From positions 75,350,974-75,414,973 of the forward strand of contig OZ010796.1 in NCBI GenBank assembly GCA_963932465.1: a stretch of DNA of 64,000 bases, read 5' to 3'. Below, piece by piece: positions 34,807 through 47,195 of this stretch. Position numbers and translations under genes: made by a program. Each line of letters starts with the position of its first letter. Position 1 is the first letter of the stretch. The notes below the pieces were generated by a model. That model made no database searches and had not been told where the DNA came from. It saw nothing but the letters and a program-made list of their open reading frames with translations. This DNA comes from Maratus speciosus. Taxonomy: Eukaryota > Arthropoda > Arachnida > Araneae > Salticidae.

Positions 34807-35002
34807 TGTTTATACTCGATCTTGTTCACAACAGATGACGCCACTGCAGTGCGCTTGTGTGATTGGCAAATCACCGGTCAATCGGCAGTCTAGCACTAGC
34901 TGCTATGTAGTAAGTTTGTTCGTTCTTAATAAATGTGCTAATGTGTCCTGGCTGCCTACCGGCATCAGTTTCTATGCATCCACGAACCTTAAAGTTACTA
35001 CA
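34807..35002 (+). repeat. Gypsy-2 5' LTR (diverged relative of the Gypsy-1 LTR)
   Basis: Shared order with the Gypsy-1 LTR: CAGATG.CGCC, GCTATGTAGT, TTGTTC...TTAATAAA and a TAACA/ACTACA end. It is followed by TAGCGACGAAGATGCGATC at the position of the primer-binding region. No matching 3' LTR is seen after 43,505. Confidence 0.7.
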
Positions 35003-35166
35003 CTAGCGACGAAGATGCGATCGGAGGATGCTGTAGAAGAAAAAAAAAATTCTGGTAGTTTAAGCAGCTGAACTAAGCCTAACTAAGCCGCGCCGCGCTA
35101 AACCTAACACGCAGATCGAAGGAGATCGTGCCGCCACAAAAGCTTAAGAAGGGTTCGTTCGGACAG

Positions 35167-36696
35167 ATGAAGGAATTTAATCCATCAAATGATTCTTGGG
35201 ATCTGTAAACTGAACACTTAGAGTATTTTTTCGTGGCAAATGGAATCGATAATGACGATTGCCGACGGGCGATTTTTATTACTGTTGTCGGTCCAGCAAC
35301 CTACGCCTTGCTGCGGAATTTATTGTCACCGGCGGCGCCGACTACGAAAACGCGCGCTGAAATTATAGAAGGGCTAAATACACAGTTTGATTCAGCTCCA
35401 TCTATCATTGTGGAGAGATACAAGTTCAACAGTAGAGTACGCAGAGCCGGCGAATTTTGTTGCAGAGCTAAGCAGTCTAGCGAAATACTGCAGCTACGGC
35501 GCATCGCTCGATGAAATGTTACGGAACCGGATTGTTTGTGGCATTCAAGATGAAGCAATAGCAACGAAAACTTTTATCAGAAAGTCAGCTAACCCTAGCT
35601 CGGCCCACGGAGATAGCGGTAACCATGGAAACGGTGGCTAGATATGCAAATAATTTACATACGGCATCAAATTCGGAAGTAAATAAAATTCAATTTAAGA
35701 AAAGTTTCACTAATCCACCAAAACGGCCAAATCCACGAGCTGCAAGGCAGCATACAGAAAACTGCAATAGATGCGGTGAAGATAATGTGTCAAGCGATTG
35801 CAGATTTAAAAATGCAACATGCTGTTATTGCAAGAAAATTCGGCATATCGCAATAGTGTGCCGTTTGGAGAAAAACAATCCTGGTACTAAAGTACAAATT
35901 ACAAGTAGCTGAATCAAGGAGGGAAGCATATACATTGATCCACATTTCTGGAATAGAAGCCCTACCTCCAGTTAGAGTAAAAGTGGTGATTCAAGGCGTA
36001 CTCCTGTGGCCATTTACTTTTGAAATTGATTCAGGTGCTCCATTTTCTGTTTTGCCCTGGAAGGTTTTTCGTGTAATAATATATAATATTAATAATATAT
36101 AATATTAATAATAATAAAATATTTTCCTCCTTTGAAGCCAACTTCCATTAAACTGAATTTATTTACTGAGCATTCAACTAAAGTTATGGGCATAGTAGAA
36201 GTTCAAGTGTCCTGGAAGGACAATTCTTGTTCCTTACCTTTGTTATTTTGAAACAAGGCAATGTGAATTTAGCAGGCCGTAATTGGACCTGCCCATTACA
36301 GTTGTTGACAATATTCAAGAGTAGTAACCCCTCGTTGTCCATTAATAACATGCCTAGCTCTGGTCCAGAAGCTGTTAAGTAAATTTACGGAATTATTTGC
36401 ACCAGAATTAGGGTTAGTGCAAGATGTTAAAGTACATTTGTTGAAAAAGGAATCTGCAACTCCTAAATTCTTCAAAGCGCGTCCAATTCCGTATGCATTC
36501 AGGGACAAGGTTGACAAAGAAATACTCCGCTTTGTGGAAGAAGGCATCCTTGAACTTGTAAAGACAGTTGAATAAGCGGCACCAATTGCTCCACTCCTGA
36601 AGAGGTGGAGCAATGAGGTCCACAAATTCTGATGGTCACATTAGAATTTGTGAGGACTTCAATCTGACCACTAACAAATCTACAGAGTTAGAGCAA
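35167..36696 (+). pseudogene. Gypsy-2 gag, protease and start of reverse transcriptase
   Basis: The Gag frame starts at ATG 35,167 with a TAA after SWDL, runs on to about 35,450, then shifts frame. Recognisable pieces are the capsid region (YGASLDEML.NRIVCGIQDEA), two zinc knuckles (CNRCGEDNVSSDC and CCYCKKIRHIAIVC, the first with both Cys intact unlike Gypsy-1), a protease IDSGAPFSVL near 36,030, and the reverse transcriptase N-terminus up to TELEQL. An ATAATATATAAT microsatellite (about 36,077-36,122) sits in the protease. Interrupted at 36,697 by a MITE. Confidence 0.85.
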
Positions 36697-38597
36697 TTAG
36701 CCCAGTGGTTAGGGGGTTGAATTCTGAATCAATTAGGGGAAAGCTGTAAATTGTTTTAATATATTCAGTTTAGGTCTAGAATGAATATGCTATGTTTCCC
36801 CCCTCGTACTAGGTGAGCGTTAAGAAATATGTATAGATTTATTATCAAAAAACACTTTTTTTAAAAAATACCATAACAATGGCGCAAAACAACTAACTCT
36901 ATAAAAAGCATTGTCAACACAAATGTTGTAGAGCTTAAAATTCTGAGTAAAATGTAGATTACACTTAAACTTTTTGTTGAACTTAAGGCCACAATTCTAC
37001 TTCAAAGTTTTAGCCCCGTGGTCAGGGGGTTGAACTCTGGTTTTCTGGTTGAAAACTGGAAATTGTTTTAATCCATTCAGTTTATGTCTAAAATGAACGT
37101 ACTATGTTTTCTTCCTTGTACTTGGTGAACGTTAGAAAATATGTACATATTTATTTTCGAAAAGCACGTTTTTTTTAAATACCTTAACAACACCTCAAAA
37201 CAGCTAACTCTATAAAAACATTGTCAATACAAATGTTGTAGAGCTTAAAATTCTGAACTAAATAAGTACCCACATTGATATTTTTGTTTACCAAAAAAAT
37301 CAAAATTCTATTTCAAAATTTTGCCTTAATCGCTAATCAAGAGCTTGAAGCCAGGAGAGACCAAGTTAACTTAATAATATCTCGAAACAGCTAACTCTAT
37401 CAAAAACATTGTCAGTACAACTGTTGCACAGCTTAAAATTCTGAATAAAAGGAGTACCCACATTAATATTTTTGTTCAACATTAAGTTCGCAATTCTATT
37501 TCAGAATTTTACCTTAATTGCTAATCAAGAGTTTGAAGCCAGGAGAGACCAAGTTACCTTAACACTATCTCAAAACAGCTAACTATATCAAACAATTGTC
37601 AGAACAACTGTTGCACAGCTTAAAATTCTTAATAAAATGAGTACTCACATTAATATTTTTGTTCATAATTAAGGTCGCAATTCTATTTCAAAATTTTGCC
37701 TTAATCGCAAATCAAGAGCTTGAAACCAGAAGAGAGCAGGTTAACTTAACAATATCTGACAGTTAACTATCTGTCAAAAACATTGCCAATACAAATGTTG
37801 TAGAGCCTAATATTCTGAATAAAATGAGTACTCACATTAATATTTTGTTCAATATTAAGGCCGCAATTCTATTTCAAAACTTTGCCTTAATCTCTAATCA
37901 ACAGTTTGAAGCCAGGAGAGATCAAATTATCAGTCCCACCCTGCTTCCAATTTTTAAATACATGTATTTTTGTTAATTTCTGACCTATGTCGAAGGGATT
38001 AAAACAATTTCTATCTTTCCCCAAATTAATTTCGAATTCGGTCTTTTTTTCATCCCCTATCACTGGGCCCGTAATCAAGAGGTTGAACCGTAATTCTCAA
38101 AATATCCAAAATTATGAGTTAAAATAATTACAAAACATCGTAAATGCCTCAATAAATAAAAAAAATTACATGTATATGAAAATTCGAAGCAGGGTGGACT
38201 GATAATCGGGCCTGTTCTGGCTTCAAGCTCTTGATTAGCGATTTAGGTTAAACTTCGAAGTAGAATTGAAGACACTTAATATTTTTGTGAGCTTAATGTT
38301 CAACAAAAATATTAAGTGTGGGTACTCACTTTATTCAAAATTTTAAGCTCTACAACATTTGTATTGACAATGTTTTTGATAGAGTTAGTTTTTTTTTTTT
38401 ATATATTGTTATGGTAATTAAAAATAAACTGTTTTTCGACTATAAATCTGTACAAATTTTTTAACGCTCACTTATTACGAGGGGGGAAACTTAGCATATT
38501 CATTCTAGTCCTAAACTAAATCGATTAAAACAATTTCCAGATTTCCCCTAATTAATTCCGATTTCGACCTTTTTTTCCTCCCCTACCACTGGGCTAA
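36697..38597. mobile_element. 1.9-kb inverted-repeat element with internal tandem repeats
   Basis: It begins TTAGCCCAGTGGTTAGGGGG and ends CCCCTACCACTGGGCTAA. The inverted similarity extends over more than 140 bp (blocks AATTAGGGGAAA, AATGAATATGCTA, GTGAGCGTTAA). It splits the Gypsy-2 reverse transcriptase between its TELEQL and the downstream TEDIFAQFSGG. The interior is a series of roughly 180-190-bp units (GCTAACTCTATCAAAAACATTGTCA..., TTGCTAATCAAGAG). The exact target duplication could not be resolved; TA-like bases flank it. No transposase seen. Confidence 0.8.
37200..37920. repeat. Tandem array of about 185-bp units
   Basis: At least four units carry CAGCTAACTCTATCAAAAAC, GTTG(T/C)A(G/C)AGCTTAAAATTCT, and AATCAAGAG.TTGAAGCCAGG in the same order, inside the 1.9-kb element. 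A further inverted partial unit is near 38,220-38,390. Confidence 0.8.
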
Positions 38598-38742
38598 ATA
38601 ACCACTGCCTAATACCGAGGATATTTTTGCCCAGTTCTCAGGTGGATGCATATTTTCGAAACTAGATCTCAGAGATGCTTACTGCCAGTTACAGCTTGAT
38701 GAAGAATCCAAGGATCTGGTGGTCATTAATCACGGAATAAAA
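38598..38742 (+). pseudogene. Gypsy-2 reverse transcriptase fragment
   Basis: It resumes after the MITE with TEDIFAQFSGG, then FSKLDLRDAYCQLQLDEESK, and departs from the family sequence after VVIN. The remainder of the reverse transcriptase and RNase H is missing. Confidence 0.85.
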
Positions 38743-38996
38743 TAGATGGAGAAGAAAGTAGTGTTAAAATTTTGCTATGCGTTTTTTCCCCGTTATGTGG
38801 CGATACCGTAGATGGTAGGCTATCTATCGATGGTTCTACAATGCTTTTCATTGGAAAAATCAATTATTTTTAAAAGAATTTTAATAGAAAATCTGAATTT
38901 TAAGAGTATCGTACAAGTAGAAATCTGATTAATTTCAGTTTTCTTCATAAGATACATATTTTTTAAAGGCACTTGGCGTTTCGATTGCTTCTTAAG

Positions 38997-39183
38997 CAGT
39001 GGTGTAGTCGTAAAAAAACAGAGGGTATACGTTCGAAGCAGAGGGTATACGCTCAAGGCAAAGGGTATACCCTAATGTATATATACTATAGCTTTCTTGA
39101 GAAACAGAGGGTATACGGTGTTCCTTAAAAAATCCAGAAAGGTATACGGCGTATGCCCCCGTATACCCCCCACTACATCCCTG
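38997..39183. mobile_element. hAT-type MITE, 187 bp, copy 1
   Basis: The ends are CAGTGGTGTAGTCG and CACTACATCCCTG. It is nearly identical to 63,115-63,302. It contains repeated AGAGGGTATACG units and their complement. Flanks share TCTTAAG, though not in perfect register, so the target duplication here is imperfect. Confidence 0.8.
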
Positions 39184-39558
39184 TATCTTAAGACTTTTAA
39201 AATCAGAGATCTTTCTGACAAAAAACCAATGGCAGGCCATTTAGAAACATTGAATATCGCGGATTATTCAACCGCAAAGAAATAAATGAACTTATGACTT
39301 TTAGAAATTAAAAGTATTATTCAATATTTTCTGGAGTAAATTTTAATCTCGTGTATCTTTTATAAACTTTGAATAATTTAATAATTTATAATTTTTGACA
39401 TCTGTGCAATTAATAAATGTAGAATTAAAACAAATTTTTATCTTAATTATCTGGAAAAGAAAACTTGCGTAAATTATACGTCATTGTCCAGGAACTAATT
39501 TTTGCAAAAGGCGTAAGGTATGATTTTAATATAATTTTACTTATAAGGGGGGGGGGGG
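39184..39558. other. Non-coding stretch
   Basis: Nothing recognised. It ends in a run of G near 39,547-39,558. Confidence 0.6.
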
Positions 39559-39739
39559 TAGAAGACCGGAATTTAAAAGACCCGGGCCCGGTCCGCCCCG
39601 AAAGAGGAATAATTAGGCTCGGCCCGGACCGGGCGTGTGGAAAAACTAAAAGCTCGACCCGGCCCGTTTGTCTTTTCGTGGTTCACGGCCCGGCCCCTGC
39701 AAATATAAACAAAAACAGGCCCGGCCCTGAAAAAAAAAA

Positions 39740-40620
39740 AATCACACCCGACTCAATTTGTACAAAAAATTCAGATTTTTCTCAACATACAGTTAAGATT
39801 ATTTTCTTGAATACTGCATAAATAGTTATGGAAGCATTTAACAGTATAGTTTAAATTACTATATGTTTTCAAGCCAGAGCATACAGAATAGCAACATTAA
39901 TAATCACTTAGACTCACTCTTATGCAAAAATGCATGAATACAAAATTACGATTATATAGATAAAATTCACTAATACGGAAATAATAGAACTCCATCTTAA
40001 ATAGGACATCATCACCATGGCAAAGAAGAATCATTAACTATTATGGGATATCAATGAATTACGTATGATAGGATTTGGTAGAATAATCAACACGACAACC
40101 TAGAACCATTACCTATCATGGGATATCATTGAATTTATTACGTTTGATAGGATTTAATACAATGAAGAAAACTTTTATTAATACCTTTTTAAGTTTTGAT
40201 TCGATTTTCATAAAATTTGAAATGGCAAAATTTTGCAACGATTATATATATTAAATTTCAAACCATTCGGTTTGGTAGTTTTTGCGCTGTTATATGCTGA
40301 CAGACGGACCGACTAGACGACGACTATAGGAGCTATATAATTACGAATACACCTAAAAATGGAGATTTTTAAAAATATTTCTCTGTAATTTATTAAGCTA
40401 TATTTCCAAATTTTCCGTTACCAAAAGTTTATTAATACTACCATTATTTTCACAAAACAAATTGCTTGCAAGACGAGGCTAGTTCAGTCAGGCGAAAAGA
40501 CCTGCTTGCTAATGTAAATCCAATGGGATATTTTTTTTTAGATATCACGTTTGCATTTCAATACTATTTTTAAATTAAGTTCTTTTTTTTTTTTTGCATT
40601 GCATAGCTGGGGTCGACTCT
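39740..40620. other. Non-coding AT-rich stretch
   Basis: No gene. A near-repeat TATGGGATATCA / GATAGGATTT occurs at about 40,044-40,075 and 40,118-40,150. Confidence 0.5.
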
Positions 40621-40629
40621 ATAAAGACA

Positions 40630-41620
40630 GTTTTTAGGGTGTCGTACTTAAAAAGGAAAAAACGGAACCATTATAAGATCACTCCTGTGTCTGTCTGTCA
40701 CAGCCATTTTACTCGTAAACTATGGAACCTGGGAAGTTCAAACTGGGGAAGTAATAAATACTACTGACCCACATATTTACAGATTATTAAACATTCACAA
40801 ATATATTTAGGGAAAATGTAGAGGGGCTAATTAAGTAACTTGAAAAAAAAATTTCTTTGTGTATCGTATGAAACCGTTCGTAACGCTGAACTCAAAATTT
40901 CTTTTCTTTTAATTTTAGGTATTATATTTTCAGAGGTGTGTAGCGCAAAAATATGACCCCTCCCCCTCTATTTCCGAATCTACTGAAACTAAAATTATGA
41001 AAAAATTAGAGGTACTAGACATTAATTTAAATCTTGCAGGAAAACTATAGCGATTACCCGGTCACATAGTTTTTAAGAAAAACGCATTTTTCCGTTACAC
41101 ACAAATTTCGATTTGCGGGTATTCAGCAAAAGTGTTGAGGAGCACCGAAGGTACCTATAGTAGCAGAAGTATAAAAACATTGTTGATAATGATTTTCGAA
41201 AAAAATCGTCGGTAATTAGTGTAGATATTAACCCTTAAAGACACGAACGGTTTGGACATACATAATAACAGGAGCGGCGTACTCTATGTACCATCGGCTT
41301 TTAAAGCCTAGATAACAACTTTTTAATGATATATTTGTATAATGCAGTGCCCAGTAGCAGTATAAAAGCAATAAACGTGAAACTGTTAAAAACAGACTAA
41401 TTTAATTAGAATTAATCACATAAATACTATGGGATTCGCGACTAGTTTGCATTGAGGGGATCCCTCAGTACGCCTGCCGTGTCTTTAAAAGTTAATTAAA
41501 AACCTATCTGGAAAAACGCGGCATGGACGAAGGCGGCGTTGCAACTTTGCGACCTCCTTTCGTAGCGCGCTTAGCACAATACCAAGTTTAAACTTTTAAT
41601 AAAGGTTTTGTTTTAGCCAC
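40630..41620 (-). repeat. Dispersed repeat, copy 2 (inverted, uninterrupted)
   Basis: Reverse-complement partner of 1-2430. It lacks both insertions found there, which makes it the reference for their empty sites (about 41,220 and 41,400-41,406). Confidence 0.85.
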
Positions 41621-41799
41621 ACTGCAAAAAGAAAATATTATTACTACGCAGAACTTAGTTTTATGAAATTCGAAATGAAGCTTAATTATGCTCTACTTTT
41701 ATTGTCAGTACCGAATTAAGTTCACCATAAAAAGATTAGGATAAGATTAAAATAAGAGTTATGCAGAATAACAATATTTGATATTAGTTGGCTTCATAT

Positions 41800-41990
41800 A
41801 GCTTTGAACTTTTATGGTATACCCATTCATACTTTTCTAGTATATACAGCTATACACAACCCTACGTTGTTTAACATTTTACAAAGTCTTATTATTCTTT
41901 TAGCAACGATTTTTTTAATAATACAGTTAATAATTCATATATTTATTGTACGGAACCCTCTGAGAGCGAGTAAAACACGCACTTGACCAT
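41800..41990 (+). repeat. Repeat 3' end with ACGGAACCC motif
   Basis: It ends TTGTACGGAACCCTCTGAGA and then GCGAGTAAAACACGCACTTGACC. That ending resembles tails of widespread arthropod retroposons (GAGTCCGACTCGCACTTGGCC-like). The body is not recognised. Confidence 0.45.
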
Positions 41991-42655
41991 TTATTTACGT
42001 TTCGATTTTGTTTGCACATTTTTTTTTTTATGAGGATGTTTTCACTTTTGAAATCGGTTCTGAAAATGAAGTTGTCCTAATCAAAAATAACTACAAACAA
42101 AATCTAAAAAGTACAAAAGAGCCTTTCGAAAGATCGAACTTAGCTGTCCAATGAAAAAACAAATCATTTAAAAATATTGAAATGCAAACGAGATATCTTT
42201 AAAAATGTCTCCCATTGGATTAACATTAACGAAAGAGTGTTTTCGCGTGACTGAAGAAGCGTCCTAAGTCTGCTACCGGCCCGCCAGGTAGACGTAGCAT
42301 GTAGAAAAAAAATGTAAGCCTGATCCCAGCCCGACCCGAATGTACTAAAAAAATTAAGCCCTCTGTTTCTGACACGATGTAACCTCCCAATGCCGATCTC
42401 TACTCTGGACATATTTTCTGTAATGATATATCATCGGATCGTGCAGCGCATTTATATTTATCTCGCCCCGGTCACGTCCATTCAAAATTGTTCGTATTTT
42501 TCGGCTTAATTTGATACTTTTAAATTTCTATGTCTGGCCGTCGGCCCATTTAATCTTTTTATCGGCCCACCTCGGCCCGCTAAAAAAATTCTTTAATCTG
42601 CCGGCCCGTTAGAAATTTTGACTTCTTTTTGTCCGCGGGACTGTGCAGATCTCTA

Positions 42656-43224
42656 AGTGGAGGGTGCGGAAAATCTATTTTTTATGCATAAATGTTTCAC
42701 CCTTCGTGCACCCTGTTACATATAAAAAAGGCAAGAAGCTTGCCTGACTATTTGAAAATTATATAGTTATTAAAAACATATATAACCATTTTTTAGAATA
42801 AATTTCTTATTTAAATGAGTTCTTTTTTCCTATTATTTTCATAATTTTAAAGGGTATTAATACTTTGATTAATGATTTAAAATCTAAAAAAAAAACCTTT
42901 TTGTTGCTCTTTGGTAATATCAAATCATCTAAGTCATACCCCCCACCCACACACCTTCACCTCTTCCAGAATACACATTAGGAAGGGGGGGAGCACAGAA
43001 CAAACTCAACTTATTTTTCCCTCGTTTTTTAGTTGTTTTACGTCACTAGCATAACCTGTTTTACATCCAGAAACAAAGCACTTATTCCCTATCTTAATTT
43101 ATGTTATGTAATCTCAATAATAAAAAATAAACGAATAAAATAAAATATTTTTAAATTCTAACATACGCATTCTATGCATACAATCCAATTATATTCTGCT
43201 AAAAGAACGGCTAACCACGAATTC
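42656..43224. other. Non-coding stretch
   Basis: No gene. It contains the short palindrome GGCAAGAAGCTTGCC near 42,731 and a C/A-rich patch near 42,940-42,990. Confidence 0.55.
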
Positions 43225-43505
43225 CAGCGCCTTCAGTATTTACCAAAATACCGTTTGCGTTTTCGACAAGTTATCAGACCAGGCATGGGAACGAATTCAC
43301 ATCGAACATGCAGGCCCACTGGAAAGTCACATGCTCTTGATAGTTGTGGACGCCAAAACTAATAGCTAAAAGTCGCACAAGTGAATAGTACATCGTCCAG
43401 TGCTACTATAATGGTGTTACGAAGTCTTTTCACTCGCTTCGGCCTTCCGAAGTGCCTGGTCAGCGACAACGGCCTGTGTTCAGCAGTGAAGAATTTGCTA
43501 GAGTT
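43225..43505 (+). pseudogene. Gypsy-2 integrase core fragment
   Basis: It aligns in order with the Gypsy-1 integrase: QAWERIHIEHAGPLESHML (Glu where Gypsy-1 has the first catalytic Asp), LIVVDAKT, then the LVSDNG region in another frame. Stops and frameshifts throughout. The part between reverse transcriptase (38,742) and here has been replaced by about 4.5 kb of other repeats. Confidence 0.85.
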
Positions 43506-43584
43506 CTGTTTAACTTAGTGGGAAATATATTTATGTTACTCTAAAATATGGGGGGCTTTTGCTAAGAAATTGACAGATGCCATC

Positions 43585-44385
43585 TGTCGGAGTTTCCTCT
43601 TAGTCCACGCAACTTTGAAGAAAATCCTTTTGTATTTATATGCTGCCACCACCGATATGATTACGTTGATATCGGTCACGCTCTGAGAGGATTGTTTAAA
43701 TGAAGACCAACTCGTTCAATTAACTAAATTTACAGTTTATTTACACACTATTTACAAAACACAAAACACTATTTATACTTAAAACTGATATAGGTGATCA
43801 GGTTCAACATTAAATTAAATACAGTAAATGCTGGCTGTGTACTGTTAAACTACGTTATATCACTCTCACTCTACACTCGTTAAATTAGCGTTACCGGAGA
43901 TTATTCTTAAACTCCCAACACATGGGCTCTAAGCTCGGCGAGCTTCACTCAACCCTACGCTCTATCTAAGAGCTATACACAGGAACAACCTACTACTTTG
44001 CGCTCTCCACTCTAACTCACCTTCTCCCAGCAGATGCGACTGCCTCTCTAGCAACCTTCTGCTTTTTCTGAACTCCTCCTCTTTCCCCAACATAAAACCA
44101 GGTTTTCCACTCTGACCCCAATGTCAGCTCTTTCCCTCTCTGGTGAAATCCTTGTCTCCTTATCTCAGGCAGGCACCTGAATAGCAGGGCAAACCCCTTT
44201 CTATTATAACTACTTCCCTTCACCCACTCTGTCTAACTCACCAGCCCGGATTAACTTTTAGATAAGAAAAGAATATTACTTTGCAATTTCCGGTACACAG
44301 ACCATACAATATGAATACAATATACAAGTAAAAAGAATAATATATAAACCCAGTTCCAATAGCAGATGTTTCTTAGAACCTGACA
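43585..44385 (-). repeat. Gypsy-3 3' LTR
   Basis: On the minus strand it starts TGTCAGGTTCTAAG and ends AAACTCCGACA. It is closely similar to 56,774-57,573. A short open frame (minus, 44,223-44,017) is shared with the other LTR but has no recognisable domain. Confidence 0.93.
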
Positions 44386-44396
44386 CCCCCCCCACC
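44386..44396 (-). promoter_or_regulatory. Gypsy-3 polypurine tract
   Basis: On the minus strand AAGGTGGGGGGGG abuts the 3' LTR. Confidence 0.8.
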
Positions 44397-44649
44397 TTAG
44401 CGGAAAATATGCCATTTAGGGGCTAATTTTCCCCGAACCTATAGTAACATCACAGAAGAGTTCAATAGTCTCTTTGTAGGTTTCTTCATTATTATTATTA
44501 CATATATACTTCAAGGTGTCTGAGCATTATCTACTGACATCTTTAATGAACCGTGTACTAATATTATTATTACAGAAAACTACACATGCTAATACACTAT
44601 TATAAACACAGGATTCAAATACAATTACACATAAACAAAAAAAATTAAA
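44397..44649. other. Gypsy-3 3' untranslated region
   Basis: No coding sequence seen between the polypurine tract and the hAT insertion. Confidence 0.55.
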
Positions 44650-44657
44650 ACGACACC

Positions 44658-47122
44658 CAGGGACGTAAACCACCCTGGTCGCGTAGGGGGGTGTAGACTA
44701 ACGTAGGGGGGTGTAACATAAATTTCCGACTCCAAGAAGAAAAATTTCCGAGTACTATTGCCAACAAAATGCCGACTAATTAATATATATATATTAAACT
44801 TTATAGATGATAGATGAAAGTCTCAGGATAATTATGACTGAGTGTATCGAGATAGTCAAATAGGTTTTAAAGCGCTGATGTTGATTCCTTTTGAATTATT
44901 ATTATATGTCTCTAAAAATTAGTGGTGAAGTACTATGATTAATATGTGTAGAAAATTGCGGTTTGGAACTCCAAACTGCTTTGTTTGATAGCGATATATC
45001 TTGTTTCTAAATGTACAGAATTTGATGAAACTGGATGATTGAAGAGCTGGGGATTCGATGCCCGTTTTTTTACCAATAAAGGGCCTAATGCATTCTATTT
45101 TTTCTGTGTATGGCATATTTATTCACATAGACTCCACTCCGGATAGAAATTCAAATTCTGAATCAAGCATAAGGAATCCTGTTACCAGTGTACGATGTAC
45201 GTTTACAACATAAAAAGAGTCAAAATTTAAAAGATTGAAAATTTTCGAATGTACAAAACTTATATCCATTTCTTAGTAGGGGAGGTAAGGGAGGTTTGAT
45301 ACATAGGGATGGTTGATACATTGACAATTTTTCTCAACAAATGGCGTTAACAGCCATTCTAACGCATGTGAAGGCATCTTTTATTTGCTGAAGCCATCAT
45401 TAGCTGGACTAATCAGTGAAGAACTGACAACTTTTCTTTTCTTTTAATTTTGAAGGTTTTTGGAATGTCAATGTAAATTTTTTCACTGGCTGATTTTCTT
45501 TCATAACTCTTTTTATTGTGAAGATAATATCTTGTAATTTTTTTAATTTATAAAGGACATTGTTAGGATTAGATTTACTAGAAAGTAGATTACCATTTTG
45601 CAACTGCATTTGTACAAAGTGATTGAAAATCTAATAAGGCATAATAGGGAGAAATGATATATTAGTACTGGGGAGAAATGATACACTTGTATATTTGAAA
45701 TTTAATAGTTTTTTTAAGTTTGCAAACTAATATAGGACTGTAATATTCATTATTGGAGACTATTCATAGACATTATATAGGTTACATAGAAAAGCAGTGC
45801 GATGATAGATGGTAAGTTCGCTTTGCTCGTCATGTAGAAGGGAAAAAGTTTAAATGGCCTGAAAGGGAAAATGTTTCTTTATTTACGAAGGGCAAAATGA
45901 AAAAAACGTTAAATCTACCCGATTTTACTTATCAAAATGATAGAGTTATTAGATTTTTTTAACCATTTCAGGGGTGGTGGTATGTTTATGAAAACACTTA
46001 ATTTTAATTCCCAAACGCAAAATTGGCATCAGCATTTTAGTAAAATATTTTCCATTTAGTATGAAAGTGAAATATATCCCTTTTCTTATTTCTAATTAAA
46101 TTTGTTGGTAAATTCCTAATTAAATTTGTTGGTATTTGGGTGTTTTCAATTTCATCCGGCATAATATAAATTTCTTGAATAAAATTACGTAAAAAAGTTT
46201 AAAAAAAATAACATCTTTTTTAATAAAATAAAAAGAAAACACAAAATTAGTAGAAAAAATAAAACCATAATTATTTTCGATTAAAGGTAAAATTCGTGTA
46301 GAGTGGAAAATATCCAGATTTTGATAGGGTAAAGTACTAAATATTTGCAATTCAGTTTTGAATGTTCATCGGATATCACCTAAATTCCGTGATACACGTT
46401 TCTAACTAAATTTAAGTTAGATAAAGAAGTTTCTTCACTTCAATCAGTATGTCTTAAAATTTCCTGACTAAACTAAAAACTTTCCGACTATAAATAAATA
46501 CAGCTGGATCTCGATATCTCGAAGTCAAAGGGAACAGAAAAAAGTTCGGAATATCAAAGTTTTCGATCAAAATATCAAGGTTACAAATAATATTAACATT
46601 GCTGGAATATGTATATAAATATTTTGTTTCTTCATATCGAGGTTTTCGAGTTCACAATATTTGACAAGTCTTTCTCTGAATAGTTTTAATCACAAAAATA
46701 AAATCCGTAATATTTCCGACTAAGTATAAATTTATATAGGTTTTCTTCGTTCTAAATTGTTTTTTCTAATTAAAAACTACAAGGCGAAAAAATCCGATTA
46801 AGAATAAAATTTTATAGGTTTTCTTCGCTCTAACTTGTTTTTCTTATTTACTAATTAAAAACTACAAAAATATTTCTCCAATTCATAAGTTTTTATACGT
46901 TAATGCCATTTTTTTTTCGACTAAACTTACTTTTTTCCGATCGAACGGGAATTTTTCCGACTGATTTTTTCATTTTTCCAATTTATAAGTTTTTATAGGT
47001 TAATACCATTTTTTCCGACTAAACGTACTTTTTCCGATCGAACGGGAAATTTTCCGACTGATTTTTTCGTAGGGAGGGGTGTTGCACCACCCCCCCGTAC
47101 CCCTCCAGGATTTACGCCCCTG
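44658..47122. mobile_element. hAT-B: non-autonomous hAT element, 2,465 bp
   Basis: Ends are CAGGGACGTAAA and TTTACGCCCCTG, with exact 8-bp duplications ACGACACC (44,650-44,657; 47,123-47,130). Subterminal G/C runs occur at both ends. The interior contains repeated TTTTCCGACT(A/G) phrases at 46,450-47,060 and near 44,728, a pogo-like terminal fragment (46,500-46,665), and no recognisable transposase. Confidence 0.9.
46500..46665. repeat. pogo/Tigger terminal fragment
   Basis: ACAGCTGGATCTCGATATCT at 46,500 and ATATCGAGGTTTTCGAGTTC near 46,636 resemble the two ends of the element at 5,654-6,839, reduced to about 165 bp. Confidence 0.6.
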
Positions 47123-47195
47123 ACGACACCCCTTTAAGGTTTGTCCACTATTTAGTCACTGATGCCGATGGACTAGCAACTGGCTGTTCTTCCCA

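Larger units (their letters stand above)
39559..42655. other. Region bounded by GGCCCG-rich islands (possible hAT remnants)
   Basis: The left side, from TAGAAGACCGG, has repeated GGCCCG (39,585-39,730). The right side ends GCAGATCTCTA with repeated CGGCCC (42,530-42,655), and an earlier GCCGATCTCTA end lies at 42,393-42,403. TAGAGATC starts and GGCCCG subterminal repeats are known from some hAT families. No target duplication could be matched, so a single element is not established. Confidence 0.35.

Noticed and set aside
46120..46350. Phe-rich minus-strand frame in hAT-B
   Set aside because: Translation of an A/T-rich stretch with no domain features.
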